Made by a program: the position numbers and the translations under genes. This document shows positions 33,188-42,499 of a stretch of 64,000 nt of DNA, in pieces. Origin of the DNA: Mycolicibacterium iranicum. GTDB taxonomy: Bacteria > Actinomycetota > Actinomycetes > Mycobacteriales > Mycobacteriaceae. The number at the start of each line of letters is the position of its first letter. The first letter of the stretch is position 1. The notes under the pieces were generated by a model. That model worked only from the letters and a program-made list of their open reading frames with translations, did not search any database and had not been told where the DNA came from. Location of the stretch: positions 1-64,000 of the forward strand of contig NZ_LQPC01000050.1 of assembly GCF_002101705.1 (NCBI RefSeq), written 5' to 3'.

Positions 33188-34161
33188 GAGACCCTCACCC
33201 TCGGGTCCAGCGCCGCGTACAGCACATCCGAGAGCAGTCCGGCCAGCAGCACCGTCGCGCCGGTGAACACCGTGATCGCGACGATGATGTTGGTGTCCTG
33301 CGTGGTGATGCCCTGGATGAACCATTCCCCGATGCCGTGCCAGCCGAAGATCTTCTCCACGAACACCGCGCCGGTGAACAGCCCGCCGACCCCGTAGGCG
33401 AAGAGGGTCGCCATCGGGATCAGCGCTGTGCGGAGTCCATGCTTCAGAAGCGCCTGCCGTCGGGTGAGTCCTTTCGCTCGGGCGGTGCGGATGAAGTCCT
33501 GACCGAGCACGTCGAGCATCGCATTGCGCTGGTAGCGGCTGAACCCGGCGATCGACACCAGCGCAAGCGTCAGTGTCGGTAGCACCAGGTGCTGCAGCCG
33601 GTCGACGAACTGGTCGAACGCCCCGCCCACGGCGTCGGTGGAGGTTTCGCCGGTGTACTCGAACACCTGCATCCCCAGGATCGAATTGCCGCGCAGCGCC
33701 GCCAGGATCAGCAAGTTGGCGATCACGAACGTCGGCGTGCTCAGGATCAGCAGCGCCAGCGTGGTGATGACACGATCGGAGAGCCGGTACTGCCGGATCG
33801 CGCCCCATGCCCCGGCCAGGACACCGACGACGGTGCCGACGACCGAGCCGATGATCACCAGCCGCAGGCTCACTCCGATGCGTCGCCACAGTTCATCGGA
33901 GACGGGCTGACCTGCGACGGTGGTCCCGAAGTCGCCGCGGACAGCGCCGGAAACCCAGTCCGCGTATCGGATCGGGATCGGCTTGTCGAGGTTGAGCTCG
34001 GCGGCCTTGGCGTCGATGACGGCCTGGGGCGGTCGGGGATTGCGCTCCAGCAGGCTGTCGAGCGGAGAGAACGTCAGGGACGTCAGAGCAAACGCCACAA
34101 AGGATGCCAGCCCCAGCAGGACGACATAGTTCAGCAACCGGCGCGCGAGGAAGCGGGTCAT
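33184..34161 (-). CDS. oppB: Peptide ABC importer permease OppB
   Basis: A 325-residue permease. The N-terminal span (RRLLNYVVLLGLASFVAFAL) and the FGTTV segment after the first loop are typical of OppB/DppB. The coupling loop reads KGLTRRQALLKHGLRTALIP. It forms the translocation channel with OppC. It is the first gene of the operon; the same-strand gene upstream ends 53 bp before its ATG, so the opp promoter may lie in that gap or upstream of the preceding gene. Confidence 0.92.
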   Translation of the reverse strand: MTRFLARRLLNYVVLLGLASFVAFALTSLTFSPLDSLLERNPRPPQAVIDAKAAELNLDKPIPIRYADWVSGAVRGDFGTTVAGQPVSDELWRRIGVSLRLVIIGSVVGTVVGVLAGAWGAIRQYRLSDRVITTLALLILSTPTFVIANLLILAALRGNSILGMQVFEYTGETSTDAVGGAFDQFVDRLQHLVLPTLTLALVSIAGFSRYQRNAMLDVLGQDFIRTARAKGLTRRQALLKHGLRTALIPMATLFAYGVGGLFTGAVFVEKIFGWHGIGEWFIQGITTQDTNIIVAITVFTGATVLLAGLLSDVLYAALDPRVRVS

Positions 34162-34214
34162 CCGGTGCTTCCGCCGAGGTGCTGCATGCGCCCCAGGTTA
34201 GGAGATGCGCGTTG

Positions 34215-34763
34215 CTACAGCCCGCCAGGCGCGGCCGAAAGAGGCGTGCGCACGGGGTCGAGTACCTCGGTGACGGTCGGGGTAACCGCCGCGCCGGACT
34301 GCTCACCCTGGACCATCACGCTGTCGTCCACGTCGAACCGCGAACCCTGGCCGGTCGACGTCGACCACGTTTGGGTGAACCCGTCTTCGCTGCGCACGGT
34401 GATGGAATCCGGCGTCGTGGCGGTGATGATTCCGGACTGGCTCATCATGGTGACAAACCCGCCCGCGCCGTCGGCGACGACGACCTGGCCGTGCACGGGT
34501 GGGCCGTGCTGCCCGCCGTGGCGCGCGCCGCCGGGGCCGAACGCGCCGGGCTGAGGGCCGCCATCGCTTCCCGGTGGATGCGGTGGCGGTCCCATGAACT
34601 GCGACGACGTGTTTCCGGTGGCCGCGTAGACGGCGGCACCGCCCAGCCCGGCGATCGCCGCGGCAATGCCGACGGCCATCAGCGTCTGCCGAAGTCCCCA
34701 CGGTTTCGGCGCGGTTTGCGGGGTGCCCCACACCGTGTCGGTGGGGTCATGCTCGGTGGTCAT
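34215..34763 (-). CDS. Membrane-anchored Pro/Gly/His-rich protein next to two-component system
   Basis: A 182-residue protein. A cytoplasmic N-terminus (about 1-25) leads to one membrane span (GIAAAIAGLGGAAVYAA, about 32-48) and an extracytoplasmic part. The first 45 residues outside are low-complexity Pro/Gly/His (PPPHPPGSDGG..., GGARHGGQHGPPVHG). The rest (VVVADGAGGF, then SQSGIITATTPDSITVRSEDG) reads like a DUF5666-type small beta domain. It is divergent from the response regulator gene across 130 bp. The sensor kinase of that system also has a Pro/Met-rich external stretch, so the two may meet outside the membrane; this is inference. The ligand is unknown. Confidence 0.72.
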   Translation of the reverse strand: MTTEHDPTDTVWGTPQTAPKPWGLRQTLMAVGIAAAIAGLGGAAVYAATGNTSSQFMGPPPHPPGSDGGPQPGAFGPGGARHGGQHGPPVHGQVVVADGAGGFVTMMSQSGIITATTPDSITVRSEDGFTQTWSTSTGQGSRFDVDDSVMVQGEQSGAAVTPTVTEVLDPVRTPLSAAPGGL

Positions 34764-34881
34764 GGCACCAGATTGGTCGTCGTTGATGTGGGCAAGCTGT
34801 GTGGGCGATCAGCGTGCTCTATGACGGCAGCCTCACAGCGTGCACATAGGAACGGCACAGTGCGCGCCTAGCGGGGCGTCC

Positions 34882-34887
34882 GATAAT
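34882..34887 (+). promoter_or_regulatory. -10 element of the two-component/glycosyltransferase operon
   Basis: GATAAT is followed six bases later by the GTG at 34894, so transcription should start on the start codon itself. No ribosome binding site is present. The gene below it, and probably the whole run to 42378, would be transcribed from here. Confidence 0.55.
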
Positions 34888-34893
34888 GGGTCA

Positions 34894-35646
34894 GTGGCCA
34901 CCCCGCACAGCGCTCCCTCAGACGGCTCCGGCCGGGTCGTCATGCGGCGCGCCGACGGCAGCCCCATCCACGTTCTCGTCGTCGACGACGAGGCAGTGCT
35001 CGCCGAGCTGGTGTCGATGGCGCTGCGCTACGAGGGCTGGGACATTTCCACCGCCGGTGACGGCGCGTCGGCTATTGCGATCGCCCGAGAGAACCCGCCG
35101 GACGTCGTCGTACTCGACGTGATGCTGCCCGACATGAGCGGCCTGGAGGTGCTGCGCAAGCTGCGCGAGCAGGTGCCTGGCCTGCCGCTGCTGTTGCTCA
35201 CCGCGAAGGACTCGGTCGAGGACCGTATCGCGGGCCTGACCGCAGGCGGCGACGACTACGTGACCAAGCCGTTCAGCATCGAGGAGGTGGTGCTGCGGCT
35301 GCGAGCGCTGCTGCGGCGAACCGGCGTGACGACCGAAGAAGGCGGCGCCAAGATCGTCGTCGGCGATCTCGTGCTCGACGAGGACAGCCACGAAGTCACC
35401 CGCGCCGGTGAGATCATCACCCTTACCGCAACGGAATTCGAACTGCTGCGGTTCATGATGCGCAACTCCAAGCGCGTGCTGAGCAAGGCGCAGATTCTCG
35501 ACCGCGTCTGGAGCTACGACTTCGGCGGACGCTCCAACATCGTCGAGCTGTATGTGTCCTATCTGAGAAAGAAGATCGACAGCGGACGGGAGCCGATGAT
35601 TCACACACTGCGCGGTGCGGGGTATGTCCTCAAGCCTGCGCGCTGA
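34894..35646 (+). CDS. OmpR-family response regulator (TrcR/TcrX-like)
   Basis: A 250-residue regulator. The receiver domain (about 26-140) has the acidic pair Asp31/Asp32, phospho-acceptor Asp75 (VVLDVMLPD) and the conserved Lys in VTKPFS. The OmpR winged helix (about 155-250) ends VELYVSYLRKKIDSGREPMIHTLRGAGYVLK. It most resembles mycobacterial TrcR or TcrX; I cannot choose between them by eye, though length favours TrcR. The GTG at 34894 follows a leaderless -10; an ATG at 34942 would start just before the receiver core. The stop lies 23 bases inside the kinase gene. Confidence 0.9.
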   Translation: MATPHSAPSDGSGRVVMRRADGSPIHVLVVDDEAVLAELVSMALRYEGWDISTAGDGASAIAIARENPPDVVVLDVMLPDMSGLEVLRKLREQVPGLPLLLLTAKDSVEDRIAGLTAGGDDYVTKPFSIEEVVLRLRALLRRTGVTTEEGGAKIVVGDLVLDEDSHEVTRAGEIITLTATEFELLRFMMRNSKRVLSKAQILDRVWSYDFGGRSNIVELYVSYLRKKIDSGREPMIHTLRGAGYVLKPAR

Positions 35647-37285
35647 GCGCCCGCGGTTCTCCCCGCGTAGCTGGACACTCCGGACCCGGCTGATCGTCAC
35701 CCAGGTGGTCCTGCTCGCCGTGGTCTGCGCGGGTATCGGCATCGCCACAGAGTTTGCGCTGCAACGCTTTCTGATGAATCAGCTCGACGAACAGGTCATT
35801 GAGGCGGGCCGCAGGTCCTCTGCGATCTTCGAGTTCGGGCCGCCGCCACCGCCCGGCATGGCGCCGATGCCGCCCGGCATGGCCCCGATGCCGCCCGGAA
35901 TACCACCTATACCGCCCGGCATGCGGGCACCGGCGATGACCGCTTTCCCGCTCCCGCCGCGTCCGGGGCACGGTCCGCGCATCATGATCCGTGACGACCA
36001 GGGGCCGGGGCCGGCGTTTCTCAATGCGCCCGGCCAAGCCATCCTGACCGTCGGCGCCGTGGTGGCGGACGGGCGCGCGCAGGAAGCCGGGATGATCGCC
36101 TCCGACGGCTCCCGCGCCGAAATATCCAGTGCTGCGGCGCAGGAACTCGCGACGGTGCCGGTGGACGAGCAGCCCCAGACGGTGAATCTCGACGGACTCG
36201 GCCGTTACCGTGTGGTTGCGTTCCCGTCCCACATTCCCGGAGAAGCAGTCGTCGCCGGACTGCCGACCTCCGACGTCGACGACACGCTGTTCTGGGTCGT
36301 GGTGATCTTCTGCGTCGTCGCGGCCGTCGCTCTCATCGGTGCCGGCACCGTCGGCGTCGTCATCGTCCGGCGCCAACTTGCTCCGCTGACAAGGGTTTCC
36401 GCAGCCGCCCAGCAGGTCGCCGATCTGGAACTCGACCGCGGCGAGGTGAAGTTACCCACCCCGATCGTCGACGTCGACCCGTTGGCTGCACAGACCGAGG
36501 TCGGACAGCTCGGCGCGGCCCTGAACCGGATGCTCGACCGGATCGCCGGCGCGCTGTCGGCGCGGCACGCCAGTGAGACCCGGGTGCGCCAGTTCGTGGC
36601 CGACGCCAGCCACGAGTTGCGTACGCCGCTGGCTGCCATCCGCGGCTACACCGAACTCGCGCAACGCAAACAGGCGCAGCTGCCCGAGGACGTCGCCCAC
36701 GCGATGAACCGCGTCGAATCCGAGACGGCCCGCATGACGCACCTCGTCGAGGACATGCTGCTGCTCGCGCGTCTCGACACCGGGCGACCGCTTCAGCGCG
36801 ACAGCGTGGACCTCACCCGGCTGGTCGTCGACGCTGTCAGCGACGCCCACATTGCGGGGCCCGACCACCACTGGGAACTCGACCTTCCCGACGAGCCGGT
36901 CACCGTCGCGGGCGATGAAGCCCGCCTGCATCAGGTGCTGGCGAACCTGCTCGCCAATGCGCGCACCCACACCCCGCCGGGAACCACGGTCACCACCTCA
37001 CTCGCGGTAGGGGACCGCGGTGACGTGGTCCTGACCGTCCTCGACGACGGCCCGGGCATCCCGCACTGGCTGCAACCGAACGTGTTCGAACGCTTCGCCC
37101 GCGGGGACACCTCGCGCTCCCGCATCGGTGGCAGCACCGGCCTCGGGCTCGCCATCGTGGCTGCCGTCGTGCGTGCGCACGGCGGCACGATCGACGTGCA
37201 GAGCGTCGAGGGCAGAACCGAATTCACGGTGAGCCTGCCCGGCGATTCACAGCTGCGGCACAGTTCGCCCCCATCAGACGCCTAG
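35624..37285 (+). CDS. Sensor histidine kinase with Met/Pro-repeat external domain
   Basis: A 553-residue kinase. TM1 is about 22-42 and TM2 about 223-248. The external domain between them opens with a low-complexity block (73-100) in which PPGMAPM-type units repeat, then residues 101-220 with more Pro, Gly and Met. A HAMP segment follows TM2. The HisKA motif is ASHELRTPLAAIRG with His330. The ATPase domain has the N box (LANLLANARTH), DDGPGIP and GGSTGLGLAIV. The ATG at 35624 overlaps the regulator gene by 23 bases. Met- and Pro-rich exported stretches can bind Cu(I) or interact with peptidoglycan-associated partners, so the signal may be metal or envelope stress; unproven. Confidence 0.9.
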   Translation: MSSSLRAERPRFSPRSWTLRTRLIVTQVVLLAVVCAGIGIATEFALQRFLMNQLDEQVIEAGRRSSAIFEFGPPPPPGMAPMPPGMAPMPPGIPPIPPGMRAPAMTAFPLPPRPGHGPRIMIRDDQGPGPAFLNAPGQAILTVGAVVADGRAQEAGMIASDGSRAEISSAAAQELATVPVDEQPQTVNLDGLGRYRVVAFPSHIPGEAVVAGLPTSDVDDTLFWVVVIFCVVAAVALIGAGTVGVVIVRRQLAPLTRVSAAAQQVADLELDRGEVKLPTPIVDVDPLAAQTEVGQLGAALNRMLDRIAGALSARHASETRVRQFVADASHELRTPLAAIRGYTELAQRKQAQLPEDVAHAMNRVESETARMTHLVEDMLLLARLDTGRPLQRDSVDLTRLVVDAVSDAHIAGPDHHWELDLPDEPVTVAGDEARLHQVLANLLANARTHTPPGTTVTTSLAVGDRGDVVLTVLDDGPGIPHWLQPNVFERFARGDTSRSRIGGSTGLGLAIVAAVVRAHGGTIDVQSVEGRTEFTVSLPGDSQLRHSSPPSDA

Positions 37286-37307
37286 CCGGGCCACCGATGC
37301 TCGTCCG

Positions 37308-39194
37308 GTGACCCTGCTGATCCCGGACGAGCAGACGCACACCCGCGCGCCTGAGCGCTCGGGCGCGCGAGTTCGCGTCTGCTCGCCACGGACCGGCCTT
37401 GCTGTGCTGCTCATGGCGACCGCAGGTCTCTATCTGTGGGGACTCGGCGCCAGCAACTGGGCAAATGCGTATTACTCGGCGGCCGCGCAGGCGGGCTCGC
37501 AGAGCTGGACGGCGATGTTCTTCGGGTCCAGTGACGCCGCGAATTCGATCACCGTCGACAAGCCACCCGCCGCGCTGTGGGTGACGGACCTCTCGGTGCG
37601 ATTGTTCGGGGTGAACCCGTGGAGTGTGCTCGTCCCGCAGGCCCTCATGGGGGTGGCGACCGTCGCGGTCCTGTACGCGGCGGTACGCCGGGTCAGCGGA
37701 CCCGGCGCCGGCCTTCTGGCAGGCGCGGTCATGGCCCTGACGCCCGTGGCGGCGTTGATGTTCCGCTACAACAATCCGGACGCGCTGCTGGTGCTGCTTG
37801 TGGTGCTCGCCGCGTACTGCACGCAGCGCGCGTGTGAGAAGGATGCCCGCCGTTGGTGGCTGATCGCCGCGGGGGTGGCGGTCGGGTTCGGATTCCTGAC
37901 CAAGATGCTGCAGGCATTCCTGGTGTTGCCCGCGTTGGCAGGAACGTATCTGGTTGCGGGACAACGGCCGCTGCGGCGCCGCATCACCGACGCGCTGCTG
38001 GCGGCACTCACCGTCGGGGTGTCGGCCGGATGGTACCTGCTGCTCGTCGACCTGTGGCCCAAGGGGGCGCGGCCCTACATCGGCGGTTCGCAGACCAACA
38101 GCATCCTCGAACTCACCCTGGGGTACAACGGGATCGGCAGGCTCACCGGCGACGAGCCCGGTGGGCTCGGAAATCTCAACCACGACGTCGGCTGGGGTCG
38201 GCTGTTCGGGTCAGGCATGGGTGCCGATATCGGATGGCTGTTGCCCGCCGCGCTGATCATGCTCACCGCGGGTCTCGTCATCACCCAGGGGCGACCACGC
38301 ACCGATGCCACGCGTGCTGCGCTGATCCTCTGGGGTGGTTGGCTTTTGGTGACGGCTGTGGTGTTCAGCTATATGAACGGCATCGTCCACCCGTACTACA
38401 CGGTGGCGCTCGCCCCGGCCATCGCGGCAGTGATCGCAATCGTTGCCACGCTGTTGTGGGAGCGGCGCCACGACATCAGGTCGGCAACCGCACTCGCGGG
38501 CGCCGTGGCCGTCACCGCGGTTCTCGCCGCCGTCCTGTTGGGACGCCACAGCGACTGGATGCCGTGGCTCCGGGTCGCTGTCGCGGTCGGGGGAGTGGGG
38601 GCCGCAGTGCTCCTCCTCGTCGTCGGAAGACTGCGCGCCCGTGTGGCGGTGGGGATCGCGGGTTTGGCGATCGTGTCATGTCTTGCCGGCCCCGCCGCGT
38701 TTTCGTTGGCGACGGCCGCGTCACCGCACAGCGGTGCGATCCCGTCGGTCGGGCCGTCACGTGTCCACAGCAGCTTCGCCGGTGGCGGATTGCTGAGCTC
38801 CCCGCAGCCTCATCCCGATCTGATCAGCTTGCTGGCCCAGGACGCCGACGAGTTCACCTGGGCCGCAGCGGTTGTCGGATCCAACAACGCGGCGGGCTAT
38901 CAGCTGGCGACCGGTGCGCCCGTGATGGCGATCGGAGGGTTCAACGGCACCGACCCCTCGCCCACGCTCGACGAATTCATCCGCTACGTCGACGAGGGCC
39001 GAATCCACTACTTCATCGTCGGCCCGACGACCATGATGGGCCACCGCACCGGAAACGACACCCACGAATCCACGGCGATCCGCGAGTGGGTCGAGGCCCG
39101 CTATCCGGAGCTGACGGTGGACGGGACCGCCGTGTACGACCTGACCCAGCCGCCCGTCATCTCACAGCCAGGGCATAGCTCCGGCCCACGATGA
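37308..39194 (+). CDS. GT39/ArnT-like membrane glycosyltransferase, copy 1
   Basis: A 628-residue polytopic protein with about a dozen spans and an external C-terminal domain (about 490-628). It belongs to the PMT/ArnT-like (GT39/RgtA-D) group, which moves a sugar from a polyprenyl-phosphate donor onto an acceptor outside the membrane. Motifs shared with its paralogue at 40495 are the N-terminal GLGASNWANAYYSAAAQAGSQ, ITVDKPPAALW, MFRYNNPDALL, RPYIGGS and LGYNGI. The GTG at 37308 follows the kinase stop by 22 bp, so it belongs to that transcript. Its stop overlaps the next gene (ATGA). Acceptor and sugar are unknown. Confidence 0.85.
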   Translation: MTLLIPDEQTHTRAPERSGARVRVCSPRTGLAVLLMATAGLYLWGLGASNWANAYYSAAAQAGSQSWTAMFFGSSDAANSITVDKPPAALWVTDLSVRLFGVNPWSVLVPQALMGVATVAVLYAAVRRVSGPGAGLLAGAVMALTPVAALMFRYNNPDALLVLLVVLAAYCTQRACEKDARRWWLIAAGVAVGFGFLTKMLQAFLVLPALAGTYLVAGQRPLRRRITDALLAALTVGVSAGWYLLLVDLWPKGARPYIGGSQTNSILELTLGYNGIGRLTGDEPGGLGNLNHDVGWGRLFGSGMGADIGWLLPAALIMLTAGLVITQGRPRTDATRAALILWGGWLLVTAVVFSYMNGIVHPYYTVALAPAIAAVIAIVATLLWERRHDIRSATALAGAVAVTAVLAAVLLGRHSDWMPWLRVAVAVGGVGAAVLLLVVGRLRARVAVGIAGLAIVSCLAGPAAFSLATAASPHSGAIPSVGPSRVHSSFAGGGLLSSPQPHPDLISLLAQDADEFTWAAAVVGSNNAAGYQLATGAPVMAIGGFNGTDPSPTLDEFIRYVDEGRIHYFIVGPTTMMGHRTGNDTHESTAIREWVEARYPELTVDGTAVYDLTQPPVISQPGHSSGPR

Positions 39195-40498
39195 GCACAC
39201 ATCCGCCCACGAGCATGGCTGACATGACAGACACCATCCTTGAGATCCCGTTTCGGCAAGGTCGTTTCGAGGCCCGGCCCAATGCCGCGATGGCCGCGCG
39301 GGCCACGGGGGCTCCGGTGCTCGACGTCGTGGTCCCGGTCTACAACGAGCAGGCCGCGCTCGCGGATTCGGTGCACCGCCTGCACCGCTACCTCCACGAC
39401 TCGGTGCCGTTCCCCGCGCGGATCACGATCGCCGACAACGCCAGTGTGGACGACACCCCGCGCATCGCGGCGGAGCTCGCCGCCGAGCTCGCCGACGTGC
39501 GGGTGGTCCGGTTGGAGCAGAAGGGTCGCGGCCGCGCCTTGCACCAGGTGTGGTCGCAGTCCGACGCCGCGGTACTCGTTTACATGGACGTCGACCTGTC
39601 GACCGACCTTGCCGCGTTCGCCCCGCTCGTCGCGCCGTTGATCTCCGGTCATTCGGACCTCGCGATCGGCACCCGGCTGGCCCGCGGCGCCCGTGTCCAG
39701 CGCGGGCCGAAGCGCGAGATCATCTCACGCTGCTACAACCTGATCCTGAAATCCACGTTGTCAGCGGGCTTTTCAGATGCTCAGTGTGGATTCAAAGCAA
39801 TCCGCTCCGATGTCGCCGCCCAACTGCTTCCCTACGTCGAGGACACGGGATGGTTCTTCGACACCGAACTACTCGTCCTCGCGGAACGAAGTGGGCTACG
39901 GATCCACGAAGTCCCGGTGGACTGGGTCGATGATCCGGACAGTCGGGTCGACATCGTCGCCACCGCCGCGGCCGACCTCAAAGGAATCGGCAGGCTCCTG
40001 CGCGGGTTCGCCACCGGGACGATCCCGGTCAACACCATCGCTGCGCAGCTCGGTGAGTCCAGGGACTCCGCCGCGCCGGGATCGCTGTTGCGGCAGGCGG
40101 TTCGATTCGGCGCTGTCGGTGTTGCGTCCACCGTCGCCTACATTGTGCTGTTCATCCAGCTGCAGCCATGGGCCGGTGCGCAGCTGGCCAACCTGACGGC
40201 CCTCCTTGTCACCGCGGTCGGCAACACGGCCGCCAACCGGCGCTTCACCTTCGGTGTCAGGAAGCGCTCACAGCTGGCCCGCCACCATGTCGAAGGCCTG
40301 TTCGTGTTCGGCGTGGCCCTGACCATCACCAGCGGTGCCCTCGGAATCCTGCACGCCACCGTCGCATCCCCGCACCACCTGGTCGAGCTGGCGGTTCTCG
40401 TCGCGGCCAATCTGGTCGCCACCGCGGTGCGGTTCGTCCTCCTGCGCGGCTGGGTGTTCCATCCCCGCCGCCTCGTCACCGAAGGAACCACCCGATGA
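39191..40498 (+). CDS. GT2 polyprenyl-phosphate glycosyltransferase fused to GtrA flippase
   Basis: A 435-residue bifunctional protein. Residues about 44-285 are a family 2 glycosyltransferase (DVVVPVYNEQ, the DxD in YMDVDLSTDL, QCGFKAI) that would load a sugar onto a polyprenyl phosphate at the inner face. Residues about 300-430 form a GtrA domain of four membrane spans (FGAVGVASTVAYIVLF; TAVGNTAANRRFTFG) thought to flip the loaded lipid. The flanking GT39 proteins would then use it. Overlaps of four bases on both sides couple all three genes. Confidence 0.9.
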   Translation: MSTHPPTSMADMTDTILEIPFRQGRFEARPNAAMAARATGAPVLDVVVPVYNEQAALADSVHRLHRYLHDSVPFPARITIADNASVDDTPRIAAELAAELADVRVVRLEQKGRGRALHQVWSQSDAAVLVYMDVDLSTDLAAFAPLVAPLISGHSDLAIGTRLARGARVQRGPKREIISRCYNLILKSTLSAGFSDAQCGFKAIRSDVAAQLLPYVEDTGWFFDTELLVLAERSGLRIHEVPVDWVDDPDSRVDIVATAAADLKGIGRLLRGFATGTIPVNTIAAQLGESRDSAAPGSLLRQAVRFGAVGVASTVAYIVLFIQLQPWAGAQLANLTALLVTAVGNTAANRRFTFGVRKRSQLARHHVEGLFVFGVALTITSGALGILHATVASPHHLVELAVLVAANLVATAVRFVLLRGWVFHPRRLVTEGTTR

Positions 40499-42378
40499 CC
40501 ATGACCGCGCCGCCGGCCGTCAGTGCACACGCGGCAACCGATGCCGCCGAACGTCGCCAGCCGCGATGGGTGTGGCCCGCGCTGTCGGCCCTGCTGGCCA
40601 CCACGGCCCTGCTCTACCTGTGGGGACTGGGATCGTCGGGATGGGCCAACACGTACTACGCGGCGGCCGCCCAGGCGGGCACCCAGGACTGGAAAGCGTG
40701 GCTGTTCGGCTCGCTCGATGCCGGCAACGCGATCACCGTCGACAAGCCCCCAGCCGCGCTGTGGGTGATGGCGCTGTCGGGCAGGCTGTTCGGCTTCAGC
40801 CCGTTCACGATGTTGCTTCCCCAAGCGCTGATGGGTGTGGCCTCGGTCGCAGTGCTCTTCGCCGCGGTACGCCGGGTCAGCGGCCCGGGGGCCGGTCTGA
40901 TCGCAGGCGCCGCCCTCACCGTGACGCCGGTGGCGGCGCTGATGTTCCGCTACAACAATCCGGACGCCCTGCTGGTGCTGCTGCTCGTGGTCGCTGCCTA
41001 CCTGATGGTGCGGGCGATCCAGACCGGTGCCACCCGATGGGTGGTGCTGGTGGGGGTGGTGCTCGGCTTCGCGTTCCTGACCAAGCTGCTGCAGGCGTTC
41101 CTGGTCATGCCGGGCCTGGCGCTGGCGTTCCTCGTTGCCGCGCCGATCGGGATGTGGCAGCGCATCTGGCGGTTGCTCGCCGGGGCGCTCGCCATGGCCG
41201 TGACGGCGGGGTCGTTCCTCGCGATGGTCAGCCTCTGGCCTGCGGACTCGCGTCCCTACATCGGTGGCTCGACCGACAACAGCCTGCTGCAGCTCGCACT
41301 GGGCTACAACGGGATTCAGCGGGTCATGGGCGGCGAAGGCACACCCGGCCGCGGCGGTCCGCCGCCCGGCGGTGGCCCCGGCGGTCCCGGCGGCGCCAAC
41401 CTGTTCTTCGGCGGTGACCCCGGTATCGGCAGGCTGTTCGGAGCATCGATGGGAACCGAGGCGTCGTGGCTGCTTCCCGCGGCGCTGATCGCCCTCGTAG
41501 CGGGTCTCTGGTTTACCCGTCGCACGGCGCGCACCGACGCGGTCCGCGCGAGCCTGCTGCTGTGGGGCGGTTGGGTGCTCGTGTCCGGCCTCGTGTTCAG
41601 CTTCATGGACGGCATCATCCATCCCTATTACACGGTGGCGCTGGCGCCGGGAATCGCTGCGCTGGTCGGCATCGCCGTTGCCGAACTATGGCGCGGGAGA
41701 ACGACGGTGGCGCCGCGGCTGATACTGGGGACGATGTCGGCGGCCACCGGTGTGTGGGCGTTCGTGCTGCTGAACCGGACACCGGACTGGCAGCCGTGGC
41801 TGCGGTGGGTGGTCCTGATCGGCGCGATCGTGGTGGCCGTGGTCATCGCCGTGGGTGTGCACCGGCTGGGCCGTGCCACCGCAGCGGTGGCCGCCGCAGC
41901 GCTGCTGTTCGCCGGTGCCGCACCGGCGGCCTACGCGGTCGAGACCGTCCTGCACGCTCATGACGGCCCGATGGCGATGTCGGGCCCGGCCAGGTCCGAC
42001 ACCGGTTTCGGTGGTTTCCGCGGTCCTGGCGGGCCTGCCGCATCGGTGGCGGACAACATCGAACTGCAACAGCTCGTCGAGTCCGCTGAGAACCGATGGG
42101 CGGCAGCAAGTATCGGATCGATGACGGCGGGGGAGCTCGAACTGCAGACCGGGGCGTCGGTGATGGCGATCGGTGGTTTCACCGGCGGCGACAACTCGCC
42201 GACCCTGCAGCAGTTCCAGGACTACGTCGCCGATGGTCAGGTCCGCTACTTCATCGCCGGCGAACATCGCGGCCCGGGAGGTGACTCCGGCTCGTCGAGC
42301 CTGATCACCTCGTGGGTCGAGCAGAACTTCGAGCCCATGGACGTCGGCGGGGCCACCGTCTTTGACCTGCAGGGGTAA
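40495..42378 (+). CDS. GT39/ArnT-like membrane glycosyltransferase, copy 2
   Basis: A 627-residue paralogue of the protein at 37308, one residue shorter, with the same order of motifs (GLGSSGWANTYYAAAAQAGTQ, ITVDKPPAALW, RPYIGGS, LGYNGI, SPTLQQFQDYVADGQVRYFI). It differs by a Gly/Pro-rich external loop about residues 285-305 (GGPPPGGGPGGPGG). The pair probably arose by tandem duplication around the GT2-GtrA gene and may use different acceptors. The ATG at 40495 overlaps the previous stop. A strong hairpin at 42399-42454 follows, likely ending the operon. Confidence 0.85.
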   Translation: MTMTAPPAVSAHAATDAAERRQPRWVWPALSALLATTALLYLWGLGSSGWANTYYAAAAQAGTQDWKAWLFGSLDAGNAITVDKPPAALWVMALSGRLFGFSPFTMLLPQALMGVASVAVLFAAVRRVSGPGAGLIAGAALTVTPVAALMFRYNNPDALLVLLLVVAAYLMVRAIQTGATRWVVLVGVVLGFAFLTKLLQAFLVMPGLALAFLVAAPIGMWQRIWRLLAGALAMAVTAGSFLAMVSLWPADSRPYIGGSTDNSLLQLALGYNGIQRVMGGEGTPGRGGPPPGGGPGGPGGANLFFGGDPGIGRLFGASMGTEASWLLPAALIALVAGLWFTRRTARTDAVRASLLLWGGWVLVSGLVFSFMDGIIHPYYTVALAPGIAALVGIAVAELWRGRTTVAPRLILGTMSAATGVWAFVLLNRTPDWQPWLRWVVLIGAIVVAVVIAVGVHRLGRATAAVAAAALLFAGAAPAAYAVETVLHAHDGPMAMSGPARSDTGFGGFRGPGGPAASVADNIELQQLVESAENRWAAASIGSMTAGELELQTGASVMAIGGFTGGDNSPTLQQFQDYVADGQVRYFIAGEHRGPGGDSGSSSLITSWVEQNFEPMDVGGATVFDLQG

Positions 42379-42398
42379 GGCGCGAACCAAGACGTCGT

Positions 42399-42454
42399 CG
42401 AGCGTGCGTTGAGGGCGGGATTTTGGCCCAGAACGCGCCGCCAGCGCACGCTCG
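42399..42454 (+). terminator. 13-bp-stem hairpin after the glycosyltransferase operon
   Basis: CGAGCGTGCGTTG at 42399-42411 pairs with CAGCGCACGCTCG at 42442-42454 (one T-G pair), leaving a 30-base loop that is itself GC-rich. It lies 20 bp after the last glycosyltransferase stop. No T-run follows. Confidence 0.55.
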
Positions 42455-42499
42455 GCGCCTGCATCCGATGGCTGGCTCGGAGGTCATCGATCACCGTTG

